A stretch of 43,028 nucleotides of DNA from Prevotella sp. (lineage in GTDB: Bacteria > Bacteroidota > Bacteroidia > Bacteroidales > Bacteroidaceae), in assembly GCA_016901395.1 (NCBI GenBank), contig JAEAMQ010000063.1, forward strand, positions 1 to 43,028, read 5' to 3'. Below, piece by piece: positions 27,167 to 34,455 of this stretch (position 1 is the first letter of the stretch; each line of letters begins with the position of its first letter). The notes beneath the pieces are model-generated. The model saw only the letters and a program-made list of their open reading frames with translations. It did not search any database and was not told the origin of the DNA. Position numbers and translations under genes: made by a program.

Positions 27167-27637
27167 TTATTCATGGTGATAAGGTTCACCTTTGATGATG
27201 GTGCAGGCCCGGTAAATCTGCTCTGTCATGATGAGCCTCACCATCTGATGGCTGAAGGTCATGCGCGAAAGGGAGAGTTTTTCATCTGCTCTTTGATAGA
27301 TTTCCGGCGAGAAGCCATAGGGCCCGCCAATGACAAACACCAGCTTCCGGGCCGTATTCTGCTTGTTTTGAAGCCATGAGGCCAACTCGACGCTTCTCAA
27401 TTCCTTGCCATGTTCGTCCATGAGCACCACCCAGTCAGACGGCTGGAGCATCTTCATCAGCATCTCTCCTTCTTTCTCTTTCTGCTGATTCTCCGAAAGA
27501 TTTTTGGTATTTTTTAGCTCGGGAATGACCTTGATTTCAAAGGGGATGTAGTGACTGATGCGCTCGGCATAGTCTTCTATTCCTGCGATGAAATGCTTAT
27601 TCTGCGTCTTCCCGATGAATATAAGTTCTGTCTTCAT
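27167..27637 (-). CDS. rlmH: 23S rRNA pseudouridine-1915 N3-methyltransferase RlmH
   Basis: This 156-residue SPOUT-class methyltransferase methylates N3 of pseudouridine 1915 in helix 69 of 23S rRNA, using S-adenosylmethionine. The knot signature is clear: 'LVFVIGGPYGFSPEIYQRA', 'LSLSRMTFSHQMVRLIMTEQ' and the end 'IIKGEPYHHE'. The start is 27637 (MKTELIFIGKTQNKHF). The frame is open to 27805, but the 56 extra residues are Arg/Ser-rich and belong to the overlapping DUF4491 gene read in another frame. Length and end match the family. It is transcribed with, and overlaps by 41 bases, the DUF4491 gene, an arrangement consistent with translational coupling. Confidence 0.95.
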   Translation of the reverse strand: MKTELIFIGKTQNKHFIAGIEDYAERISHYIPFEIKVIPELKNTKNLSENQQKEKEGEMLMKMLQPSDWVVLMDEHGKELRSVELASWLQNKQNTARKLVFVIGGPYGFSPEIYQRADEKLSLSRMTFSHQMVRLIMTEQIYRACTIIKGEPYHHE

Positions 27638-27989
27638 ATCCTTTCTGTGGCTTTCCATTGCGAACTGGGCACACGCTGGCATCCTGCTGGAGTGGAGGAT
27701 ACTCGTCTTTCCGTTTCGGATTGACGGGGAACCATCCCTTCTGTACACGCTTCTTCTGCGAGAACAACTCCCCAATCGACCATAGGAAACTGGCTCCGAT
27801 GACACCGATTATAGAGGAAAATATAGCATCTTCAATCAGCAGGGAGCAGACGATGCAGACGATGCCGCTGATGAGAAAAATCCACCAGGGGCGCGTGCCA
27901 AAGTAATATTCGGTCTTGATCACGATGGGATGGAACAGGCCGATGATGAGGAATGTGCTTATGGCAATAATGAAACCGGTAAAGTACAT
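27597..27989 (-). CDS. DUF4491 family membrane protein
   Basis: This 130-residue protein has three transmembrane helices at about 2-20 (YFTGFIIAISTFLIIGLFH), 33-50 (PWWIFLISGIVCIVCSLL) and 54-73 (IFSSIIGVIGASFLWSIGEL). The motifs 'HPIVIKTEYYFGTRPWW' and 'LWSIGELFSQKKRVQKGW' are those of DUF4491, a small inner-membrane family common in Bacteroidota and of unknown function. The family usually ends about residue 95-100 (FPVNPKR). Here about 30 hydrophilic residues are added, reading across the rlmH start. The start at 27989 is supported by a TAAATTTG box 60 bases upstream. Confidence 0.85.
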   Translation of the reverse strand: MYFTGFIIAISTFLIIGLFHPIVIKTEYYFGTRPWWIFLISGIVCIVCSLLIEDAIFSSIIGVIGASFLWSIGELFSQKKRVQKGWFPVNPKRKDEYPPLQQDASVCPVRNGKPQKGYEDRTYIHREDAE

Positions 27990-28048
27990 TTGATTTTAGT
28001 TTCGGGTTTAATATTATGTTGTTAAACGAATCCTTGAGGAATTCCATG

Positions 28049-28056
28049 CAAATTTA
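28049..28056 (-). promoter_or_regulatory. Probable -7 box for the DUF4491-rlmH transcript
   Basis: Plus-strand CAAATTTA reads TAAATTTG on the minus strand, a TAnnTTTG match 59 bases before the ATG at 27989. It is back to back with the box for the mutase gene on the other strand. Confidence 0.4.
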
Positions 28057-28101
28057 GCAAAAAATACTCATACTCTTAGCCCTTTTTAAGAAAATAGTTA
28101 T

Positions 28102-28109
28102 TATCTTTG
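28102..28109 (+). promoter_or_regulatory. -7 promoter box of the phosphohexomutase gene
   Basis: TATCTTTG lies 37 bases before the ATG at 28147, an exact TAnnTTTG match. A T-rich stretch at 28082-28087 could serve as a weak -33 element. Confidence 0.6.
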
Positions 28110-28146
28110 CCCTTAAATACTATAAATAATATAATTCAACTTGATT

Positions 28147-29892
28147 ATGGAAAATAATGCAGAGTTAATTGCTCAGTGTGAGGCAAGGGCAAAACAGTGG
28201 TTATCTCCTTCGTTTGACGAAGAGACACGCAAACAGGTTCAGGCCATGCTTGACAATGAGGACAAGTCTGATTTGATAGAAAGTTTTTATAGAGACCTTG
28301 AGTTTGGTACCGGTGGCTTGCGTGGAATTATGGGCGCAGGAACCAACAGAATGAACATTTATATTGTTGGAATGGCCACTCAGGGCTTTGCCAACTACCT
28401 GAAAAAGAATTTCAAAGACAAGAAACAAATATCTGTTGTAGTGTGCCATGACTGCCGCAACAACAGTCGTCTGTATGCCGAGACAGTGGCTAATATCTTC
28501 TCTGCCAACGGCATTAAGGCTTATTTGTTTGATGAATTGCGCCCAACACCGGAGTGTTCTTTTGCCATCCGTCATCTCGGAGCACAGGCAGGCGTGAACA
28601 TGACGGCCAGTCACAACCCTCGTGAGTACAATGGTTACAAGGCTTACTGGGAAGATGGTGCGCAGGTGCTGGCCCCGCACGACAAGGGTATCATCGACGA
28701 GGTGAATAAAGTGACTATCGACGACGTGAAGTTTGAGGGCAACAAGGACCTCATTCAGATTATCGGTGAGGACATCGACGAACCGTATCTGAAGCAGATC
28801 CGCACCATATCTATCGATCCCGAGGTTATCAAGCGACAGCATGACCTTAAGATTGTCTACACCCCGCTGCACGGAGCTGGTCGCGTGATGATACCGCGCT
28901 CGCTGGCTTATTGGGGCTTTGACAATGTGCACTGTGTGCCCGAGCAGATGATTAAGGATGGCAACTTCCCCACAGTAGACCGTCCCAACCCTGAGTTTGC
29001 AGAGGCTTTGACCCTCGGCCTGCGTGATGCGAAGGCTCTCGATGCCGATATCCTGATGGCCAGCGACCCTGATGCCGACCGCGTGGGTATGGCTTGCAAG
29101 AACGACAAGGGCGAGTGGGTGCTCATCAACGGCAACCAGACTTGCCTCATCTTCCTCTGGTACATTATCACAAACCGTCAGGCAACGGGCAAGATGAAGC
29201 CCACAGACTTCATCGTGAAGACCATTGTGACCACAGAGGTCATCCGTCAGATAGCAGAGAAACAGCATATTGAGATGCGCGACTGCTACACGGGCTTCAA
29301 GTGGATAGCCAACGAGATACGCATTTCCGAAGGCAAACAGCAGTACATTGGTGGCGGCGAGGAGAGCTATGGCTTCCTGGCCGAAGATTTTGTGCGCGAT
29401 AAGGACGCTGTCTCCGCATGCTCATTGCTGGCTGAGATCTGTGCTTATGCCAAGGATAAGGGCAAGACTCTCTACGACATCCTGATGGATATCTACAAGG
29501 AATATGGCTTCTCCAAGGAGTTTACCATCAATGTAGAGCGTCCGGGCAAGAGCGGAGCTGAGGAAATTCAGCAGATGATGATCAACTTCCGCAATAATCC
29601 TCCCAAGGAGTTGGGTGGCGCAAAGGTAGTGCTCAGCAAAGATTTCAAGACTTTGGTTGCTACCGATGCTGCTGGCAAGGAGACCAAGCTTGACATGCCC
29701 GAGCCCAGCAACGTGCTGCAGTGGTTCTGCGAAGACGGCACCAAGGTGAGCGTTCGCCCCTCGGGTACAGAGCCGAAGATAAAGTTCTACATCGAGGTTA
29801 AAGCCCCGATGACCGACGCTTCGCAGTATGAAGCCCTTGACAGGGAAGGCACTGTGAAGGTGGAAGCCATCAGCAAGAGTCTGGGGCTTTAA
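28147..29892 (+). CDS. Phosphoglucomutase / phosphomannomutase family enzyme
   Basis: This 581-residue cytoplasmic alpha-D-phosphohexomutase interconverts 1- and 6-phosphates of glucose or mannose, feeding nucleotide-sugar synthesis and storage. Family motifs are all present: 'LEFGTGGLRGIMGAGTNRMN' (substrate entry), the phosphoserine loop 'MTASHNPREYNGYKAYW' (near 155), the metal loop 'ASDPDADRVGMA' (near 304), the sugar loop 'GGGEESYGFL' (near 404) and the phosphate-binding 'VRPSGTEPKIKFY' (near 538). Length fits the long Bacteroidota/Firmicutes-type enzymes. ATG 28147 is chosen over TTG 28141 by spacing from the TATCTTTG box. Exact sugar preference cannot be read from sequence. Confidence 0.94.
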   Translation: MENNAELIAQCEARAKQWLSPSFDEETRKQVQAMLDNEDKSDLIESFYRDLEFGTGGLRGIMGAGTNRMNIYIVGMATQGFANYLKKNFKDKKQISVVVCHDCRNNSRLYAETVANIFSANGIKAYLFDELRPTPECSFAIRHLGAQAGVNMTASHNPREYNGYKAYWEDGAQVLAPHDKGIIDEVNKVTIDDVKFEGNKDLIQIIGEDIDEPYLKQIRTISIDPEVIKRQHDLKIVYTPLHGAGRVMIPRSLAYWGFDNVHCVPEQMIKDGNFPTVDRPNPEFAEALTLGLRDAKALDADILMASDPDADRVGMACKNDKGEWVLINGNQTCLIFLWYIITNRQATGKMKPTDFIVKTIVTTEVIRQIAEKQHIEMRDCYTGFKWIANEIRISEGKQQYIGGGEESYGFLAEDFVRDKDAVSACSLLAEICAYAKDKGKTLYDILMDIYKEYGFSKEFTINVERPGKSGAEEIQQMMINFRNNPPKELGGAKVVLSKDFKTLVATDAAGKETKLDMPEPSNVLQWFCEDGTKVSVRPSGTEPKIKFYIEVKAPMTDASQYEALDREGTVKVEAISKSLGL

Positions 29893-30214
29893 TGTGAATA
29901 TGATTCTGTATGTGTTGCTTTGTGGGCTGCTTGGCGGTTCATAGGTAGCACATTATGCATAGCTCATCTTCGGAATACATGTGTAATAATGTGTTTCGGA
30001 GATGAGTCGTTCATGGAAGACATCCTTATGCCACAGTCTGCACGGCTGTAACACATGCTTCCGTGATAAGACCATGATGCACACATCCTGTTTGATCACA
30101 CGGAATCTAACTAAAAGTACTGGCAGTTGATGTGCTGTAAAATCATTGATTTACAAGAATCGAGCATCATTACATGACTCCAAGAAGTCACGCAACCCAG
30201 AAGATTGACATATA
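29893..30214. other. Intergenic region with two hairpins, no gene seen
   Basis: This 322-base gap has no credible reading frame. It contains an 18-bp stem with several G-T pairs (29963-29980 with 29989-30006, loop of 8) and a weaker stem TTCCGTGAT (30059-30067) with ATCA-CA-CGGAA (30095-30105). Neither is followed by a T-run, so they are not standard terminators. The last 100 bases presumably hold the promoter of the downstream cluster, but no TAnnTTTG box was found. Confidence 0.5.
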
Positions 30215-31498
30215 ATGAAAACCAGTTTGTTATGGTTAGCAATCATCATCGCTTTCTTGCCGATGCTGATTTTCAGAGACTTCACCCCTGACAATGAAGC
30301 CCGTTATCTCTCGATAGCTGATGAAGCGTTGGGAAGCGGTCATTTCTTCTCTTTCTCTCTGCATGGTGAAGCCTATGCAGACAAACCTCCTTTCTACCTC
30401 TGGCTGGTCATGCTCAGCCGTCAATTGGTAGGTCATCATTCCATGTTGGCCCTGAGCATGTTCTCCCTGCTCCCTGCCTTCGGCATTGTCAAGGTGATGA
30501 ACGGCTGGACGCGCCATAGCCTTTCCAGTGCGCAACGCGATCTGGCCACACTGCTGCTCCTGACCACTGCCTATTTCGCTGGAGCCGCCATGGTCATCCG
30601 TATGGACATGCTCATGTGCCTGTTTGTCGTGCTTGCCCTGCGCTCCTACTGGCGACTGTTCACCGCTCCCCATTCTCTCCACTCCGAACAATGGCTCATG
30701 GGCCTGTGGCTTTTCATGGCATTGTTTACCAAAGGCCCTCTCGGACTGCTCATCCCGTTGGTTGGTTCGCTGGTCTTCACGCTCTTCAAACATCGGCTGA
30801 GCGATTTCGGACGATTGTGGAACTGGCGCACTTGGCTCGTCATCATTATCGGATGCGCCGCCTGGTTCTATCTCACCTATCGTGAGGCGGGTGCCGGTTA
30901 TCTCAACAATCTGGTGTTCCATCAGACCGTCGGGCGCGGCATCAACTCGTTCCACCATGCCCGTCCGTTCTTCTATTACCTCATTTCCATCTGGTATGAG
31001 TGGCTGCCTTGGTCGCTGCTCTGCGTCGGCGGTATGGTCATGGTATTCGCCAGACGACTGCGGCTGGATGCTGAGCATGAGTTTTTCCTCTGCATGGTGC
31101 TCACCACCTTGGTGCTGTTGTCCTGCATCAGCTCCAAATTGCAGATCTATCTCCTGCCCGCCTTTCCTTTTCTTATCTATCTCACGACACACATCCTCCA
31201 CCTCTGCGAGCACGAACGGTGGGTCTCCTGGACTCTGGGCATACCCGAAACTATCCTTGTGCTGACCTTCCCCGCACTGCTCCTGGCCCCGCATTTCGTG
31301 GCCTTGCCACTGCTGAGGCTCCCCTTGGTCATGGTGGCGACCGGCGTGTTGAGCCTTTTCTCGCTGGCTTCACTCTATTGGCTCGTGTCGAGAAAGTCGC
31401 CTGTCGTCTCCTCTCAAATCCTGGCATACGGCATTCTGGCCACACTTTTCATGGCGGGATGGGCCATGCCTGTCATCAATCCTTATATCGTTAAATAA
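30215..31498 (+). CDS. ArnT-like GT-C glycosyltransferase (PMT/GT39/GT83 superfamily)
   Basis: This 427-residue polytopic inner-membrane protein has about ten or more transmembrane helices (for example 'LLWLAIIIAFLPMLIF', 'LATLLLLTTAYFAGAAMVI', 'GPLGLLIPLVGSLVFTLF', 'LVIIIGCAAWFYLTY'). The first periplasmic loop carries 'DFTPDNEARYLSIADEAL' and 'YADKPPFYLWLVMLS', the acidic catalytic-loop and KPP motifs of ArnT/PMT-type enzymes. These move a sugar from a polyprenyl phosphate to lipid A or protein on the periplasmic face. It is shorter than ArnT (about 550), lacking most of a soluble C-terminal domain. It leads a four-gene cluster with an epimerase, a polyprenyl-phosphate glycosyltransferase and a LAB_N protein, so lipid A is the most likely acceptor (inference). 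Confidence 0.85.
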   Translation: MKTSLLWLAIIIAFLPMLIFRDFTPDNEARYLSIADEALGSGHFFSFSLHGEAYADKPPFYLWLVMLSRQLVGHHSMLALSMFSLLPAFGIVKVMNGWTRHSLSSAQRDLATLLLLTTAYFAGAAMVIRMDMLMCLFVVLALRSYWRLFTAPHSLHSEQWLMGLWLFMALFTKGPLGLLIPLVGSLVFTLFKHRLSDFGRLWNWRTWLVIIIGCAAWFYLTYREAGAGYLNNLVFHQTVGRGINSFHHARPFFYYLISIWYEWLPWSLLCVGGMVMVFARRLRLDAEHEFFLCMVLTTLVLLSCISSKLQIYLLPAFPFLIYLTTHILHLCEHERWVSWTLGIPETILVLTFPALLLAPHFVALPLLRLPLVMVATGVLSLFSLASLYWLVSRKSPVVSSQILAYGILATLFMAGWAMPVINPYIVK

Positions 31499-31566
31499 GC
31501 AAAGGGCTACGGATGAACAACCCTGCCATAGGATTTCATTCCGCATCCCTACCAACAGAATACAGC

Positions 31567-32625
31567 ATGAACATATTAGTTACCGGTGCGGCCGGTTTTA
31601 TTGGGTCACATGTGATGAAGGCTTTGGCCGAGAAAGGCTACAGCGTCATCGGCATAGACAATATCAACGACTACTACGACCCACGGCTCAAGTACGCCCG
31701 TCTGGCGCAATGTGGCATCGATGCCCACGAGGCCAACTGGGAATCGAATATTGTGAGCAGCACCACCCTGTCCGATTGCAAGTTCATCCGCATGGACATC
31801 GGCGATCGTGAAAAGATGAACCGTCTGTTCCAGCGCTACCATTTTGACAAGGTGGTGAACCTTGCGGCCCAGGCCGGAGTGAGATATTCCATCTCCAATC
31901 CCTACAGCTATATGCGCAGCAACCTCGACGGCTTCCTCAATATCTTAGAGTGTTGCCGTCATTATGGGGTGAAACATCTCATCTTCGCATCCTCCAGCTC
32001 GGTCTATGGCATGAATACCAAGGTGCCGTTCTCCGAGGAAGACAAGATCGATACGCCCGTGAGCCTCTATGCCGCGAGCAAGAAGTCGGATGAGCTGATG
32101 GCCCATTGCTACAGCAAACTCTATGGACTCCAGACCACCGGACTGCGCTATTTCACCGTCTACGGACCGTGGGGACGCCCCGATATGGCCCCGATGCTCT
32201 TTGCCAAGTCCATCCTTGCGCATGAGCCTATCAAGGTTTTCAATCATGGAGACATGCTGCGCGACTTCACCTATATCGACGATATTGTCGAGGGCACGTT
32301 GCGCATCATCATGCTCGACGGCCTGCAGTCACCCCAGGGAGTGCCCTACAGCATCTTCAACATCGGCTGTTCCAAGCCCGTGAAACTCATGGACTTCATC
32401 TCCGAGATGGAGTCTTCGCTCGGACACGAGGCTGAGAAGGTATTTCTCGACATGCAGCCCGGCGATGTCTATCAGACCTATGCCGATGTCACCAAGCTCA
32501 CTGAGGCCACCGGTTACAGCCCCAAGACCCAGCTGCACGACGGCATCCGGCGGTTTGCCGAGTGGTATAAGACCACCTATACCGACCTCATGAGCCGCCC
32601 GACAGACACCGACGAGCACATCTGA
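31567..32625 (+). CDS. NAD-dependent sugar epimerase, UDP-glucuronate 4-epimerase-like
   Basis: This 352-residue cytoplasmic extended short-chain dehydrogenase has the NAD-binding glycine motif 'VTGAAGFIGSHV' at residues 5-16, 'NLAAQAGVRYSI' near 99, the catalytic Ser region 'FASSSSVYG' and the 'YxxxK' pair in 'SLYAASKKSDEL'. The sequences 'NDYYDPRLKYARL', 'AGVRYSISNPYSYMRSNLDG' and 'RYFTVYGPWGRPDMA' are typical of UDP-glucuronate 4-epimerases, which make UDP-galacturonate. The frame is open from 31513, but ATG 31567 places the glycine motif at the usual distance. It would supply the activated uronic acid to the next gene's glycosyltransferase. Another UDP-sugar is possible. Confidence 0.88.
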   Translation: MNILVTGAAGFIGSHVMKALAEKGYSVIGIDNINDYYDPRLKYARLAQCGIDAHEANWESNIVSSTTLSDCKFIRMDIGDREKMNRLFQRYHFDKVVNLAAQAGVRYSISNPYSYMRSNLDGFLNILECCRHYGVKHLIFASSSSVYGMNTKVPFSEEDKIDTPVSLYAASKKSDELMAHCYSKLYGLQTTGLRYFTVYGPWGRPDMAPMLFAKSILAHEPIKVFNHGDMLRDFTYIDDIVEGTLRIIMLDGLQSPQGVPYSIFNIGCSKPVKLMDFISEMESSLGHEAEKVFLDMQPGDVYQTYADVTKLTEATGYSPKTQLHDGIRRFAEWYKTTYTDLMSRPTDTDEHI

Positions 32626-32672
32626 ACCACTCCCCACGCCCCATCATCACCAGAAAACGAAGTATACAAAAT

Positions 32673-33401
32673 ATGAATAAGACAAAGGATTACGACTTTA
32701 CTATCATTGTACCCGTGTACAATGAGGAAGACAACATGAGCCGGGTGGAGCAGGAACTTGCCGCCTATACCGCCAAAGCCGCCAAGAAAGCGTGCGTGCT
32801 CTTCGTCAACGACGGCTCGTCTGACGGCAGCCTCCAGCTGCTCAAGGACATCTGCGCACGCCACGACAATTTCTTCTACCTCTCCTCGTCGGACAACCAC
32901 GGCCTGAGCACCGCCATGAAAGCGGGCATCGATGCTACCGAGAGCCGCTATCTCGGCTATATCGATGCCGATCTGCAGACCAATCCCGAGGACTTCGACC
33001 TGTTGCTGGCCCATGTGGAGCAGTATCAGCTTGTCACCGGTATCAGGGCCAATCGCAAGGACTCCGGCTTCAAGAAATTCCAGTCGAAATTTGCCAATGG
33101 TTTCCGCCGTTCGATGACCGGCGACACCGCCACCGACACCGGTTGTCCGCTCAAGGTGATGTGGACCGACTACGCCCAGCGCATTCCCTTCTTCGATGGC
33201 ATGCACCGTTTTCTGCCGGCCCTGTTCATGCTTGTGGACGGTAAGTTTCTGGAGATGCCCGTGCGCCACTATCCCCGCACCGCCGGCGTGTCCAAATATC
33301 ACCTGTGGAACCGCCTCAAGGGTCCGCTGGTAGACTGCATGGCTTTCCGCTGGATGAAGCAGCGCTACATTCACTACCACATCGACGACGCCAACCTATG
33401 A
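32673..33401 (+). CDS. GT2 polyprenyl-phosphate glycosyltransferase
   Basis: This 242-residue GT-A enzyme is of the dolichyl/undecaprenyl-phosphate sugar transferase type. Motifs are 'FTIIVPVYNEEDNM' near 9-22, 'LFVNDGSSDGS' near 44, 'HGLSTAMKAGIDAT' near 76 and the metal site 'YIDADLQTNPED' near 95. Later are 'DTGCPLKVM', 'FFDGMHRFLPALFM' and 'HYPRTAGVSKYHLWNR'. It lacks the two C-terminal transmembrane helices of ArnC and should act at the inner face of the inner membrane, loading a sugar from a nucleotide donor onto polyprenyl phosphate. The flanking epimerase suggests UDP-GalA as donor (inference). Its stop overlaps the next start (ATGA). Confidence 0.9.
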   Translation: MNKTKDYDFTIIVPVYNEEDNMSRVEQELAAYTAKAAKKACVLFVNDGSSDGSLQLLKDICARHDNFFYLSSSDNHGLSTAMKAGIDATESRYLGYIDADLQTNPEDFDLLLAHVEQYQLVTGIRANRKDSGFKKFQSKFANGFRRSMTGDTATDTGCPLKVMWTDYAQRIPFFDGMHRFLPALFMLVDGKFLEMPVRHYPRTAGVSKYHLWNRLKGPLVDCMAFRWMKQRYIHYHIDDANL

Positions 33402-34024
33402 GCCACCCCTTAGTCTATGCCATAGGCTTTCTCGCTCAGGCATTCTTCTCGGGGCGCATCCTCGTGCAGTGGTTGCTGTCTGAGCGAGCCAAGAAGGTGA
33501 TGTCGCCCAACATCTTCTGGGTGTTCAGTCTCATCGGCAGCATCCTGCTGTTCGTCTACGGATGGCTCCGCGACGACTTCTCCATCATCCTCGGGCAGTT
33601 CATTTCCTACTACATATATATATGGAACCTGAGCATTAAGGGCATCTGGAGTCGGCTCCCGCGACCCCTGCGGTGGCTCATCGAACTGCTGCCCGTGGGT
33701 GCCACGGCGATGATGCTGTCGGATGCCTCGGCGTTTGTGCAGCATTTCTTCCATAATTCCGACGTGCCGATGTGGTTGCTCATCCTCGGCAGTCTGGGGC
33801 AGATTATCTTCACCGTGAGGTTTGTCTACCAGTGGTACTACTCCTACCGCCGCCATGCCTCCATCCTGCCCATCGGATTTTGGATCATCAGTCTCGTTGG
33901 CTCGGGCATGATTGTGCTCTACGCCATCATCCGCCGCGACCCTGTTTTGATATTGGGACAGTCGGTCGGTTTTGTGGCTTATTCGCGCAATATCATGCTT
34001 TCTCTGAAGAAAGAAAAAGTTTGA
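33398..34024 (+). CDS. Membrane protein with two LAB_N domains
   Basis: This 208-residue inner-membrane protein is built from two copies of the lipid-A-disaccharide-synthase N-terminal (LAB_N) domain. Copy 1 covers about 8-78 ('GFLAQAFFSGRILVQWLLSE', 'SPNIFWVFSLIGSILLFVYG', 'IILGQFISYYIYIWNL') and copy 2 about 127-205 ('GSLGQIIFTVRFVYQWYYSY', 'PIGFWIISLVGSGMIVLYA', 'ILGQSVGFVAYSRNIMLS'). About six membrane helices are expected. The domain is known either fused to LpxB or alone next to lipid-A-modifying glycosyltransferases, and its exact role is unclear. The 4-base overlap with the GT2 gene implies coupled synthesis, so it may be a flippase-like or anchoring partner. The frame is open upstream to 33305, but that part lies within the GT2 gene. 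Confidence 0.87.
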   Translation: MSHPLVYAIGFLAQAFFSGRILVQWLLSERAKKVMSPNIFWVFSLIGSILLFVYGWLRDDFSIILGQFISYYIYIWNLSIKGIWSRLPRPLRWLIELLPVGATAMMLSDASAFVQHFFHNSDVPMWLLILGSLGQIIFTVRFVYQWYYSYRRHASILPIGFWIISLVGSGMIVLYAIIRRDPVLILGQSVGFVAYSRNIMLSLKKEKV

Positions 34025-34073
34025 CACCATATTTTCCAGTTCTTCTGCCGGAAAGCCCCTGTATAAAGGCCTT

Positions 34074-34195
34074 GACGATAACTATCTAATCGTGATGCGA
34101 TTCGATAGTTATCGTCATGCGTTTAGGTACTAATCGTGACGCGATTAGATACTAATCTCCGTGCGATTTGATATCAACCAATTATTGTTTGATAT
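34074..34195. repeat. Cluster of short palindromic repeats
   Basis: A perfect 13-bp inverted repeat (34074-34086 with 34104-34116) encloses a second stem AATCG/CGATT (34088-34092 with 34098-34102). A related palindrome CTAATCG-TGACG-CGATTAG follows at 34130-34148. A third degenerate unit TAATC...GCGATTTGATA lies at 34153-34173 and runs into ATATCAA/TTGATAT (34171-34177 with 34189-34195). The units share the core TAATCGTGAyGCGATT-GATA. There is no T-run, so they are not ordinary terminators. They fill the start of the 431-base gap after the LAB_N gene. The remainder (34196-34390) is A/T-rich with nothing recognised. Confidence 0.65.
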
Positions 34196-34393
34196 TAAAT
34201 TTACATTTTTATCAGTTTTAACCTGATATAGACCTGAAACACATCCCTCTTTATTTCCATAGGATTTCTATGGTCATTCCCCTCTGACAGCCAAGAGCTG
34301 ACCTATCTCAAGACGGTAGAAACTTTAATATTTTTTAATAGTCAAAAGATTCCGGAGAACACATTTCTACAGTTTTCATCCTAAATCGCATTC

Positions 34394-34401
34394 TATTTTT
34401 G
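34394..34401 (+). promoter_or_regulatory. -7 promoter box of the PAP2 gene
   Basis: TATTTTTG matches TAnnTTTG, 54 bases before the ATG at 34456. TTTT at 34373-34376, 17 bases upstream, is a plausible -33 element. This would start the PAP2-efflux transcript independently of the lipid-glycosylation cluster. Confidence 0.5.
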
Positions 34402-34455
34402 CAACCGAAATCAGAATGTTCATCCCTCTGCTGAACTTCTGGGAAAAAGACATTT

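Noticed and set aside
27638..27805. N-terminal extension of RlmH
   Set aside because: The extra 56 residues are the out-of-frame reading of the DUF4491 gene. RlmH length is normal from 27637.
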